Positions 52,135 to 60,492 of a DNA stretch of 64,000 nt are shown here, in pieces; positions within the stretch are counted from its first letter, which is position 1, and each line of letters starts with the position of its first letter. The notes under the pieces were generated by a model. That model was given only the letters and a program-made list of their open reading frames with translations. It was not told the DNA's origin and made no database searches. Where the stretch lies: contig JAEZXX010000023.1 in assembly GCA_023419535.1 (NCBI GenBank), positions 1 through 64,000 on the forward strand, in the 5' to 3' direction. The translations under genes and the position numbers were made by a program. The stretch comes from Pseudomonadota bacterium. GTDB taxonomy: Bacteria > Pseudomonadota > Alphaproteobacteria > Rhizobiales > Rhizobiaceae.

Positions 52135-52188
52135 TACAGCCAAGTTCCGCTCGTCTCAACAAGCGAAGCGGAAGCAGGAGCGCTCATC

Positions 52189-52413
52189 ATGAAGGCCATC
52201 GGCTACAGGACGCCCGGAGCGATCGATCGAGCGGACGCGCTGGAGGACATCGAACTCCCCCGCCCCGTTCCGACCGGGCGCGATCTCCTCGTCGCGGTCA
52301 GGGCCGTCTCGGTGAACCCGGTCGACACCAAGGTCCGCAGAAGCGCGCGGCCGGCCGACGACGGTTGGAAGGTGCTGGGCTGGGACGCGGTCGGAGAGGT
52401 TGTTGAAGTCGGC
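52189..52413 (+). pseudogene. Zinc-type alcohol dehydrogenase family gene, 5' remnant
   Basis: The first 75 codons are a clean start of a zinc-binding alcohol dehydrogenase (MDR) of the ZADH-like type: MKAIGYRTPGAI, RDLLVAVRAVSVNPVDTKVR and VLGWDAVGEVVEVG. Members have about 335 residues; here the similarity stops at about 52413, where the frame runs into unrelated sequence. The downstream part belongs to a transporter gene in another frame, so the rest was lost by a deletion. The promoter and the HxlR gene upstream remain. Confidence 0.8.
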
Positions 52414-52421
52414 GACTCGCG

Positions 52422-52643
52422 CCCCAATGCTACGCCCTCGAAGTCCGCGGCACGGGCGTCGGCCTCGCCGTCGCGGTCGGGCGGTTCGGATCGATCGTCG
52501 GGCCGATCTTCGCAGGCCTCCTCGTCGCCGGCGGCTATACGCCGTCGCAGGTGATGTTCGCGCTCGTGCCCATCATGCTGGCGGCGGGGATCACCACCAT
52601 CGCGCTCCTGTCGCGCGGGAAGTTCCAGGCCGCAGGCTCGTAG
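52422..52643 (+). pseudogene. MFS transporter gene, 3' remnant
   Basis: In a frame different from that of the dehydrogenase remnant, the sequence reads YALEVRGTGVGLAVAVGRFG and GPIFAGLLVAGGY, then a last hydrophobic helix (VMFALVPIMLAAGITTIALL) to a TAG at 52641. This is the usual C-terminal end (helices 11-12) of a major facilitator, similar to aromatic acid:H+ symporters. No start or earlier helices exist upstream. It directly precedes the vanillate gene set, whose MFS carrier it may once have been. Confidence 0.75.
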
Positions 52644-52739
52644 GACACCCGGATGTCGACCGGGCTCCGTTATCGAGTCCGGTCGACATCGATGACGACG
52701 GACCGGACCGCCGGATGACCGCATCTCGGGAGAGGTGCC

Positions 52740-52747
52740 TGTATACA
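52740..52747. promoter_or_regulatory. GntR/VanR-type operator 1 (TGTATACA)
   Basis: TGTATACA is a perfect 8-base palindrome preceded by CC, and the same 10 bases CCTGTATACA recur at 52832. The FadR-branch GntR consensus includes such TGTATACA sites. It lies in the vanA promoter region. Confidence 0.6.
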
Positions 52748-52833
52748 TCCAAGGCATCCTTCGATGGCCGCATCGCAGAGAACGCGCGATCGAAGGTCGA
52801 TTCAGCATGACTCACTTGATTTTCAGCAGAACC

Positions 52834-52841
52834 TGTATACA
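52834..52841. promoter_or_regulatory. GntR/VanR-type operator 2 (TGTATACA)
   Basis: This second copy is 94 bases from the first and 32 bases before the vanA start, with the identical 10-base word CCTGTATACA. Two sites could allow cooperative or looped repression by the GntR protein encoded at 54932. Confidence 0.62.
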
Positions 52842-52872
52842 GATTGGGTGCAATACGTCTGGGAGGAATAGC

Positions 52873-53961
52873 ATGGCCGGAGAGAGGACGTTTCCGCTTG
52901 ATGCGTGGTACGCGGCCGCGTGGAGCAGCGAGATCGAGCACGCGCTCTCGCCCCGCAAGATTTGCGGCAAGGACATCGTCCTCTACCGGACCTCCGCCGG
53001 CGAGGTCGCCGCTCTGGAGGACGCCTGCTGGCATCGGCTCCTGCCGCTCTCCCTCGGCCATCTGGAGGGCGACCGCGTCGTCTGCGGCTATCACGGCCTG
53101 CAGTTCGACTCCGGGGGCCGCTGCACCTTCATGCCGGCCCAGAAGACGATCAATCCGTCCGCGCGGGTGAAAAGCTTTCCCGTGGTCGAGCGTCATCGCC
53201 TCGTCTGGATCTGGCCCGGCGATCCCGCGCTCGCCGATCCGGACAAGATGCCCGACTTCCATTGGAACGACGGAACGGAGTGGGTGGGCGAAGGCGGCAC
53301 CTACTACTCGCTGAAATGCGACTACCGCCTCATCGTCGACAATCTGATGGATCTCACCCACGAGACCTATGTCCATGCGGGCTCGATCGGCGACGCCCAC
53401 GTCACCGAGACGCCGTTCGACGTCGAACACACCGATCGCACCGCTACCGTGGTGCGCTGGATGAAGGGGATCGAGCCGCCCCCCTTCTGGGCGAAGAACC
53501 TGAACAAGCCGGGCACGCTCGTCGACCGCTGGCAGATCATCCGCTTCGAGGCGCCGTCGGTGGTCGCCGGCGACGTCGGGGTGGCGCCGGTCGGAACGGG
53601 CGCGCCCGAGGGCGACCGGAGCCAGGGCGTCAACGGTCACTTCCTGGCGGCGATCACGCCGGAGACGGAGACGACCTGCCACTATTTCTGGAACTTCGTC
53701 CGCACCTTCGACACGCAGAACGAGGCGCTGACGCGCTCGATCAACATCGCTCACGCCAACCCGGAGAAGAAGGGGCTCTACGACCAGGACGTCTTCGTCC
53801 TCGAGGCGCAGCAGAAGGCGATCGACGACAATCCGCGCATGCCCTTCTACAACATGAACATCGACGCGGGCGCCCTGTGGGCGCGCAAGATGATCGACCG
53901 CATGCTCGCCGAGGAGGGCGTCTCGCCTCACCCGTTCACCGCGGCCGAAGCGGCGGAGTAG
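52873..53961 (+). CDS. vanA: Vanillate O-demethylase oxygenase subunit (Rieske non-heme iron oxygenase)
   Basis: This 362-residue protein has an N-terminal Rieske domain with Cys-x-His and Cys-x2-His ligands (ACWHR and CGYHGLQFD, residues about 50-75) and a non-heme iron site with NLMDLTHETYVH. The start FPLDAWYAAAWSSEI and the overall size fit VanA and related O-demethylases (vanillate to protocatechuate, releasing formaldehyde). A GGGAGGAA ribosome site lies before the ATG. It is followed by the reductase and a GntR regulator. The natural substrate may be another methoxybenzoate. Confidence 0.88.
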   Translation: MAGERTFPLDAWYAAAWSSEIEHALSPRKICGKDIVLYRTSAGEVAALEDACWHRLLPLSLGHLEGDRVVCGYHGLQFDSGGRCTFMPAQKTINPSARVKSFPVVERHRLVWIWPGDPALADPDKMPDFHWNDGTEWVGEGGTYYSLKCDYRLIVDNLMDLTHETYVHAGSIGDAHVTETPFDVEHTDRTATVVRWMKGIEPPPFWAKNLNKPGTLVDRWQIIRFEAPSVVAGDVGVAPVGTGAPEGDRSQGVNGHFLAAITPETETTCHYFWNFVRTFDTQNEALTRSINIAHANPEKKGLYDQDVFVLEAQQKAIDDNPRMPFYNMNIDAGALWARKMIDRMLAEEGVSPHPFTAAEAAE

Positions 53962-53966
53962 CGACG

Positions 53967-54935
53967 ATGGCCGCCTCGCCCGAATGGCAGCCGGCACGGC
54001 TCGTCTCGACTGAAGACCTCACCGGCGACATCCGCCTCTTCGAGATCGAGCCCGAGCGCTTCGCGGCGCCCGCCCCCGGCAGCCATCTGAAGATCGCCCT
54101 CGATATCGGCGGGCGGGCCGATGTGCGCTCCTACTCCGTCGTCGGAGCCTCCGGCCCGCGCTACCGCATCGCCGTCAAGCGCCTGGCCGACAGCCGCGGC
54201 GGCTCGCTCGCCATGTGGCGCCTGAAGCCCGGCGCGCGGCTGACGATCGCGGGGCCGCACAACCACTTCATGCTCACGCGGAACGCGCCGGCCTACCTTC
54301 TGATCGCGGGCGGCATCGGCGTGACGCCGATCCTCCCGATGGCGGCGGAGATCGCCCGACGCGGCGCGCCGCTGCGCATGCTCTACGCCGCCCGCAGCAC
54401 CGCGGACCTCGCCTTCGGGGCCGAGTTGCAAGCGCTTCTCGGGGGCCGTCTGGCCGTCCATCTCGACGAGGCGGGACAGCAGATCGACCTTGCGGCCGAG
54501 TTCGCCGCGCTTCATCCGGAGGGAGAGGCCTATGTCTGCGGGCCGATGGGGCTTCTGGAGGCGGCCAAGCGCAGATGGGCGGACAGCGGCCGGCCGGTAG
54601 AGAAGCTGCGCTTCGAGACATTCGGCAACTCCGGCCGGCATGCCGCCGAGCCCTTCCAGATCCGCATCCCCCGGCTGAACCGGGTGGTTCCGGTGCGGCG
54701 CAACGAGACCATGCTCGAGGCGCTCGAGGCGGCGGGCATCGACATGATCTCCGATTGCCGGCGGGGCGAGTGCGGATTGTGCGCACTCGACATCATCGAA
54801 GCCGAGGGCACGGTCGACCATCGCGACGTCTTCTTCTCGCAGGCCCAGAAGGACGAGGGCCGCAAGCTCTGCACCTGCGTTTCGCGCATGGTGGACGGTG
54901 ACGTGATCCTCGATACGCCGGACCGCGTGCGATGA
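53967..54935 (+). CDS. vanB: Vanillate O-demethylase reductase subunit
   Basis: This 322-residue protein is a phthalate dioxygenase reductase-type flavoprotein: FMN domain (RSYSVVG), NAD domain (YLLIAGGIGVTPILPMA, AYVCGPMGLLEAA) and a C-terminal plant-type [2Fe-2S] domain (CRRGECGLCALD and the distal Cys in KLCTCVS). It passes electrons from NADH to the Rieske oxygenase encoded five bases upstream. Its stop overlaps the gntR start (ATGA). Confidence 0.92.
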   Translation: MAASPEWQPARLVSTEDLTGDIRLFEIEPERFAAPAPGSHLKIALDIGGRADVRSYSVVGASGPRYRIAVKRLADSRGGSLAMWRLKPGARLTIAGPHNHFMLTRNAPAYLLIAGGIGVTPILPMAAEIARRGAPLRMLYAARSTADLAFGAELQALLGGRLAVHLDEAGQQIDLAAEFAALHPEGEAYVCGPMGLLEAAKRRWADSGRPVEKLRFETFGNSGRHAAEPFQIRIPRLNRVVPVRRNETMLEALEAAGIDMISDCRRGECGLCALDIIEAEGTVDHRDVFFSQAQKDEGRKLCTCVSRMVDGDVILDTPDRVR

Positions 54936-55699
54936 GCCGGCGCGAGCCCGCCAACGCGCCCGACCGGTCGCCCTCGCAGACCGTGCGGGCGCTGCTGGCG
55001 ATCCGCGAATGGATCCTCGGCGGCGATCTGATGCCGGGCGAGCGCATATCCGAGCCGACGGTTTCGGACCGGATCGGCATCTCGCGCACCCCCGTCCGCA
55101 CTGCTCTGGTGAGACTGGAGGAAGAGGGGCTCATCGAGACGATCCCGTCCGGGGGCTACGCGGTCAAATCCTTCGGCGAGCAGGAGATCTTCGACGCGAT
55201 CGAGATCCGCGGCACGCTGGAGGGGCTCGCCGTCCGCTTCGCCGCCGAGAAGGGATGCGCGCCGGCGACGTTGGAGCCCGTGCGCGGCTGCCTGGAGCGC
55301 ATCGACGGCCTGATCGCCGACGGCGAGATGACCGGGGGCCGGTTCTCGGCCTATGTCGAGGCGAACGCCGAGTTCCACGCGCTCCTCATCGATCTGGCCG
55401 GGTCCGCCACGCTCACGCGCCAGATCGAGCGGGCGACCGCCCTGCCCTTCGCCTCGCCCTCGGCCTTCGTCATGGCCCAGTCGACCATGACGCAGGCGCG
55501 AACGATCCTGACCATCGCACAGGAGCAGCACCGCGCCGTGATCGAGGCCATCGAGAACCGCGAGGGCGCCAGAGCCGAAGCCCTGATGCGCGAGCACGCC
55601 CGCGTCGCGAGTCGCAACCTGCGCCTCGCGCTGCGCGACCGCGGTGCTCTGAAGCTCGTGCCGGGTGCGGCCCTGATCCGTCTGAGGGCCCGAAGCTGA
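54932..55699 (+). CDS. vanR: GntR family regulator with FCD domain (VanR-like)
   Basis: This 255-residue protein has an N-terminal GntR winged helix (LLAIREWILGGDLMPGERISE, VSDRIGISRTPVRTALVRLEEEGLI) and a C-terminal all-helical FCD ligand-binding domain with conserved Asp/His metal residues (AIEIRGTLEGLA, NAEFHALLI). It is cotranscribed with vanAB and probably represses the operon by binding the two TGTATACA sites upstream of vanA, with vanillate or a related acid as inducer. The assignment as VanR is from gene order. Confidence 0.88.
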   Translation: MSRREPANAPDRSPSQTVRALLAIREWILGGDLMPGERISEPTVSDRIGISRTPVRTALVRLEEEGLIETIPSGGYAVKSFGEQEIFDAIEIRGTLEGLAVRFAAEKGCAPATLEPVRGCLERIDGLIADGEMTGGRFSAYVEANAEFHALLIDLAGSATLTRQIERATALPFASPSAFVMAQSTMTQARTILTIAQEQHRAVIEAIENREGARAEALMREHARVASRNLRLALRDRGALKLVPGAALIRLRARS

Positions 55700-55792
55700 G
55701 GTTTCGGACCGCCGGCCTTGGAGGAGAAGCCAGCGGTTCGGGGAATGACAACGACGAAGGGCCGAGAGGGGCCCGATGGGAGGAAGAGACGA

Positions 55793-56965
55793 ATGCTTGC
55801 TCAGATCACGAGAACGCTCGTTCTAACGGCTGCGCTTGCCGTGCCGGGCGCAGCGCTCGCACAGGAGGCGGTCAAGATCGGGCTGATCCTGCCCATGACC
55901 GGTCCCTTCGCCTCCACCGGCCGCCAGATCGAAGCGGCCGCGCGCCTTTACATGTCCGAGCACGGTGAGGAGGCCGGCGGTCGGCCGGTCGAGCTTCTGC
56001 TGCGCGACGACGGCGGCGTCGCCGACCAGACCCGGCGCATCGCGCAGGAGTTGGTGGTGCGCGAGGGCGCGAATGTGCTCGCCGGCTTCGGCCTGACGCC
56101 GCTCGCGCTCGCAACCGCTCCGATCTCCACGGAAGCGCGTATTCCGACGATCGTGATGGCGGCGGCGACTTCCTCCATCACGGAACAGTCCGACTACATC
56201 GTGCGCTCGTCCTTCACCCTGGCGCAGGTCACCGCGCCGCTCGCCGAATGGGCGGCCGAGAACGACATCGCGTCCGTGGTGACGCTCGTCGCCGATTACG
56301 GGCCGGGTCTCGATGCCGAGCGCGCCTTCAGCGAGACCTTCACGGGCGCGGGCGGGACGATCGTGGAGGCGATCCGGGTGCCGGTCGCCAATCCCGATTT
56401 CGCGCCCTTCCTCCAGCGCGTGCGCGACGGCGCCCCCGACGCCGTCTTCGCCTTCGTCCCGTCCGGCGTCGGCTCGGCTCTGATGCGCCAGTTCGCCGAC
56501 CGCGGCCTTGCGGAGGCCGGCATACGCCTGATCGCCACCGGCGACGTGACGGACGACGACATCCTGAACGACATGGGGGCGCCGGCCGTCGGCACCATCA
56601 CGAGCCACCATTATTCGGCGGCGCACGACAGCCCCGAGAACCAGGCGTTCCGCGAGGCCTTCGAAGCGGCCAGCGGGGGGATGCGGCCGAACTTCATGGC
56701 GGTCGGCGGTTACGACGGCATGCACCTCATCTACCAAGCCCTGAACGACACGGACGGCGACAGCGACGGCGACGCCATGCTCGAGGCCATGAAGGGCATG
56801 GAGTGGACGAGCGTGCGCGGACCGGTCTCGATCGATCCGGAGACGCGCGACATCGTCCAGACCGTCTACATGCGCGAGGTCAAGGACGTCGACGGGCAGC
56901 TCTGGAACGTCGAGTTCGCCGAGACGCCCGCGGTCAAGGATCCCGTGAAGGCCGCCGCGAACTGA
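55793..56965 (+). CDS. ABC transporter substrate-binding protein (LivK/aromatic acid type)
   Basis: This 390-residue protein has a signal peptide (LVLTAALAVPGAALA|QE) and a type I periplasmic-binding fold typical of the HAAT/LivK family (VKIGLILPMTGPFASTGRQ, LLLRDDGGVADQTRRIAQEL). It binds a solute in the periplasm and hands it to the permeases encoded downstream. It starts 93 bases after the GntR gene, with GGGAGGAAG as the ribosome site. Members in such contexts often bind aromatic acids rather than leucine; here vanillate or a related lignin acid is plausible. Confidence 0.92.
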   Translation: MLAQITRTLVLTAALAVPGAALAQEAVKIGLILPMTGPFASTGRQIEAAARLYMSEHGEEAGGRPVELLLRDDGGVADQTRRIAQELVVREGANVLAGFGLTPLALATAPISTEARIPTIVMAAATSSITEQSDYIVRSSFTLAQVTAPLAEWAAENDIASVVTLVADYGPGLDAERAFSETFTGAGGTIVEAIRVPVANPDFAPFLQRVRDGAPDAVFAFVPSGVGSALMRQFADRGLAEAGIRLIATGDVTDDDILNDMGAPAVGTITSHHYSAAHDSPENQAFREAFEAASGGMRPNFMAVGGYDGMHLIYQALNDTDGDSDGDAMLEAMKGMEWTSVRGPVSIDPETRDIVQTVYMREVKDVDGQLWNVEFAETPAVKDPVKAAAN

Positions 56966-57040
56966 CGAAGCGATCGTCGCGGGCGGACCGCCGGCCGGTC
57001 CGTCCGCTCCCTTCCGGCCTCTTCGCGGGTCATCGATCCC

Positions 57041-57901
57041 ATGCTCACCATCCTCCTCGACGGCATCGCCTACGGCATGCTGCTCTTCATCCTAGCGTGC
57101 GGCCTGGCCGTGACGCTCGGTCTGATGAACTTCGTGAACCTCGCGCACGGGGCCTTCGCGATGGCCGGCGGCTATCTCACCGTCGTCCTGATGAGCCGCT
57201 ACGGCGTACCGTTTCTCCTTTGCCTGCCGATCGCCTTTCTCATCACGGGGCTCGCCGGGGCGATCCTGGAGCGCACCCTCTACCGCCAGCTCTACGACCG
57301 CAGCCATCTCGATCAGGTGCTGTTCTCGATCGGTCTCGTCTTCATGGCGGTCGCCGCGATCGACTTCTTCATGGGCGCCCGTCAGCAGATCGTGCAGCTG
57401 CCGGATTTCCTGCGCGGCCGCGTCGAGATCCTCGGCGCCCAGATCGGCGTCTACCGCCTCTTCATCATCGTCGTCTGCGCCGCACTGACGGTCTGGCTGC
57501 AGCTCACGCTGACGCGCACGCGCTTCGGTGCCCGGCTGCGCGCGGCGGTGGACGACGGGCGGGTGGCGCGCGGGCTCGGCATTCCGGTGGGGGTCGTCTT
57601 CGCCGCCACCTTCGCCGTCGGTTCGGGGCTCGCGGGACTGGGCGGCGCGCTCGGGGCCGACATTCTCGGCCTCGACCCGACCTTCCCCTTGCGCTTCATG
57701 ATCTACTTCCTGATCGTCGTGACGGTGGGGGGCTCCACCTCGATCACCGGCCCGTTCCTCGCCTCCATGATCCTCGGCATCGCGGATGTGGCGGGCAAGT
57801 ACTACGTGCCCGAGCTCGGAGCCTTCATCATCTACGCGCTCGCCGTCCTGATCCTCATCGCCCGACCCAACGGGCTCTTCTCGCGGGAGGCGGCCCGATG
57901 A
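57041..57901 (+). CDS. ABC transporter permease, LivH type
   Basis: This 286-residue permease has about eight hydrophobic helices, the LivH start ILLDGIAYGMLLFILACGLA, the LTLGLMNFVNLAHGAFAMAG-like region and the C-terminal ANPNGLF-like ARPNGLFSREAAR. It forms one half of the membrane channel with the next protein. Its stop overlaps the next start (ATGA). Confidence 0.93.
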   Translation: MLTILLDGIAYGMLLFILACGLAVTLGLMNFVNLAHGAFAMAGGYLTVVLMSRYGVPFLLCLPIAFLITGLAGAILERTLYRQLYDRSHLDQVLFSIGLVFMAVAAIDFFMGARQQIVQLPDFLRGRVEILGAQIGVYRLFIIVVCAALTVWLQLTLTRTRFGARLRAAVDDGRVARGLGIPVGVVFAATFAVGSGLAGLGGALGADILGLDPTFPLRFMIYFLIVVTVGGSTSITGPFLASMILGIADVAGKYYVPELGAFIIYALAVLILIARPNGLFSREAAR

Positions 57902-58938
57902 GCGCGCTCCATCCGGAGATCGTCGACGACGTCCGTGCGACGCCCGGCGGCGAGGCTGCCGTCGGGGCCCTCTCGCGCGGCTCGCGCTGGCGCGTCCTCG
58001 AAGTCGTCTTCTGGTTCGCAAGTCTCGCGGCCTACTTCCTCCTGCCGACGCATCTGCCGCTCCTCACCGAGATCGCGATCCTCGCGCTCTTCGCGCTCTC
58101 GATCGACCTCATCCTCGGCTATGCGGGCATCGTGACCCTCGGCCACGCCGCCTTCTTCGGGCTGGGCGCCTACGGAGCCGGGCTGTTCGCCAAGCATGTC
58201 TACGCCGAGCCGGTCACCGGCCTTCTCGTCGCCGGCCTGCTTGCGGGCATCGTCGGCTTCGCGACCAGCTTCCTGGTGCTGCGCGGTTCGGACCTCACAC
58301 GGCTCATGATCACGCTGGGGCTCGCCTCGATGCTCTTCGAGCTCGCCAACCGCTTCTCCGCGCTGACCGGCGGTGCCGACGGACTGACCGGCATCGCCAT
58401 GCTGCCCGTTCTCGGCCTCTTCTCCTTCGACCTGTGGGGCCGCACGGGCTATCTCTACAGCCTCGCCGTGCTCTTCGTGCTCTTTCTGGTCGCGCGGCGC
58501 CTCGTCCATTCGCCGTTCGGACTTTCGCTGCGGGCAGTGAAGGGCAACCCGCTGCGCTCCGCCTCGCTCGGCATCTCCAACGGGCACCGCCTCGTCGCGA
58601 TCTACACGATCGGCGCGGTCTATGCGGGCATCGCGGGCGGCGTTCTGGCGCAGACCTCGCAATTCGTCTCGCTGGACGTCCTCGCCTTCCACCGCTCCGC
58701 CGACGGCCTGCTGGTGCTCGTCATCGGAGGCGCCGGCTATCTCTACGGCGGCCTCATCGGCGCGGGCATCTTCAGAATCCTCCACGACTGGCTCTCCGGC
58801 ATCACGCCGCAATACTGGCAGTTCTGGATGGGCCTCGCGCTGGTCCTGCTCGTGCTCGTCGGACGAGACCGGATCGTGGACGGGCCACGCCGGCTGGTGA
58901 ACCGCATCCGCCATCGCGTCCGGGGAGGACGATCGTGA
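57898..58938 (+). CDS. ABC transporter permease, LivM type
   Basis: This 346-residue permease has a cytosolic N-terminal extension of about 35 residues, then helices with the LivM features SIDLILGYAGIVTLGHAAFFGLGAY-type region, RAVKGNPLRSASLGI (the EAA-like loop that contacts the ATPase) and a C-terminal GGAGYLYGGLIGAGIF. It partners with the LivH-type protein. It overlaps livH by four bases and the ATPase gene by GTGA. Confidence 0.93.
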   Translation: MSALHPEIVDDVRATPGGEAAVGALSRGSRWRVLEVVFWFASLAAYFLLPTHLPLLTEIAILALFALSIDLILGYAGIVTLGHAAFFGLGAYGAGLFAKHVYAEPVTGLLVAGLLAGIVGFATSFLVLRGSDLTRLMITLGLASMLFELANRFSALTGGADGLTGIAMLPVLGLFSFDLWGRTGYLYSLAVLFVLFLVARRLVHSPFGLSLRAVKGNPLRSASLGISNGHRLVAIYTIGAVYAGIAGGVLAQTSQFVSLDVLAFHRSADGLLVLVIGGAGYLYGGLIGAGIFRILHDWLSGITPQYWQFWMGLALVLLVLVGRDRIVDGPRRLVNRIRHRVRGGRS

Positions 58939-59693
58939 GCGACCATCCCGCACTTGAGACCATCGGGCTCCAGAAGCGCTTCGGCGGGCTCGTGGCGACC
59001 AGCGACGTGACGTTCCGCCTGGAGCGCGGCGCCCGGCACGCGCTGATCGGGCCCAACGGCGCCGGCAAGACCACCTTCATCAACCTCCTGACCGGCGTCC
59101 TGAAGCCGAGCGGCGGAACGATCCGCATGGACGGGGTCGACATCACGCAGGAGAGCCGGCACGCCCGGGTGCGACGCGGTCTTTCGCGCACCTTCCAGAT
59201 AAATCAGCTCTTCCCGGACCTGACGCCGCTTCAGACCTTGATGCTCGCCATCTGCGAACGCGAGGGACGCGGCTCCCGGTGGTGGACCGCGCTGGCGGGC
59301 GAGCGCGACACGGCGCGCGAGGCCGCCGGGATCCTAGAACGCTTCCATCTGACCGAGACGATGAACCAGCGCACGGGCGACCTCGCCTACGGCCGCCAGC
59401 GGCTTCTGGAGATCGCGGTGGCCTTCGCCGCGCGCCCGCGCGCCCTGCTGCTCGACGAGCCCGCCGCCGGCGTTCCGGAGGAGGAGCGGCACGAAATCCT
59501 CGGGATCGTTCGCTCTCTCCCGGCGGAGGTCTCGATCCTGCTCATCGAGCACGACATGGACCTCGTGTTCTCCTTCGCGGACCGCATCACGGTGCTGGTC
59601 GCGGGTAGCCTCCTCGCCGAGGGTCCGCCTTCGGAGATTTCCACGGACCGAAGGGTCCGCACCGCCTATCTCGGAGAGGACGCCGCCGCATGA
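58935..59693 (+). CDS. ABC transporter ATP-binding protein, LivG type
   Basis: This 252-residue ATPase has Walker A GPNGAGKT, a LivG-type signature AYGRQRLLEIA, Walker B LLLDEPAAG and the switch His in LIEHDMD. It uses a GTG start overlapping the livM stop. It energises the importer with the second ATPase encoded next. Confidence 0.95.
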   Translation: MSDHPALETIGLQKRFGGLVATSDVTFRLERGARHALIGPNGAGKTTFINLLTGVLKPSGGTIRMDGVDITQESRHARVRRGLSRTFQINQLFPDLTPLQTLMLAICEREGRGSRWWTALAGERDTAREAAGILERFHLTETMNQRTGDLAYGRQRLLEIAVAFAARPRALLLDEPAAGVPEEERHEILGIVRSLPAEVSILLIEHDMDLVFSFADRITVLVAGSLLAEGPPSEISTDRRVRTAYLGEDAAA

Positions 59694-60388
59694 GCCTCCT
59701 GGAACTTAGCGACGTGAGGGCGGGCTACGGACGCGCCCTCGTGCTGCGCGGCCTTTCGCTGACCCTCGGCGAAGGAGAGGTGCTCGCCCTCTTGGGGCGA
59801 AACGGCACCGGAAAGACCACGCTCGTGGACACCATCGCCGGCGTGACGACGCGCATGGGCGGTACCATCCGCCTGAACGGCCGCGATGTCACCGGGCTCG
59901 CACCGGAAAAGCGCGCAGCCCTCGGCATCGGCTGGGTGCCTCAGGAGCGCAACGTCTTCCGGTCCTTGAGCGTGGAGGAGAACCTCACCGCGGTTTCCCG
60001 TCCTGGTCCCTGGGACGTGGCGCGGGCGTTCTCCATGTTCCCGCGGCTCAAGGAACGCCGCGACAATCTCGGCTCGCAGCTGTCCGGCGGCGAGCAGCAG
60101 ATGCTCGCGGTCGCCCGCGCGCTCGTCCTCAATCCGAGCCTCCTCCTCCTCGACGAACCTCTCGAAGGGCTGGCGCCGATCATCGTCGACGAATTGCTCT
60201 CGGCGTTGCGGGAGATCACGCGATCGGAAGGCATGGGGGCGATCATCGTGGAGCAGAAGGCCCGCAAGATCCTGCCGCTCGCGGACCGCGTCGTCTTCCT
60301 GGACCGGGGCACGATCGTCCATTCGGGGACGAGCGCCGACATCCTCGCAGACGAGGCCGCGATCGATCGACATCTCGCCGTCGCCTGA
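59690..60388 (+). CDS. ABC transporter ATP-binding protein, LivF type
   Basis: This 232-residue ATPase has Walker A GRNGTGKT, signature LSGGEQQML, Walker B LLLLDEPLEG and a terminal VEQKARKIL region typical of LivF. It closes the five-gene importer set that follows vanABR. No strong terminator follows: 60389-60418 has a weak CCGAGCC/GGCTCGG inverted repeat without a U-run. Confidence 0.95.
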   Translation: MSLLELSDVRAGYGRALVLRGLSLTLGEGEVLALLGRNGTGKTTLVDTIAGVTTRMGGTIRLNGRDVTGLAPEKRAALGIGWVPQERNVFRSLSVEENLTAVSRPGPWDVARAFSMFPRLKERRDNLGSQLSGGEQQMLAVARALVLNPSLLLLDEPLEGLAPIIVDELLSALREITRSEGMGAIIVEQKARKILPLADRVVFLDRGTIVHSGTSADILADEAAIDRHLAVA

Positions 60389-60492
60389 CCGAGCCCGGCT
60401 CGATCGCCTTCGGCTCGGCCGCGTCGCGCCGACGGGAATCCGCCTACGCCCGCTCGAAGTCCGCGCAATCGAATTGCGCAACGTGAAGGCCT

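Noticed and set aside
56248..57897. Long upstream extension in the frame of the LivM-type permease
   Set aside because: It reads through livK and livH in another frame and is Arg-rich; the true start is the ATG at 57898 that overlaps livH.
60463..60479. Inverted repeat GCGCAAT-CGA-ATTGCGC between livF and gntP
   Set aside because: The loop is too short for a good hairpin and there is no U-run; a regulatory role cannot be supported between convergent genes.
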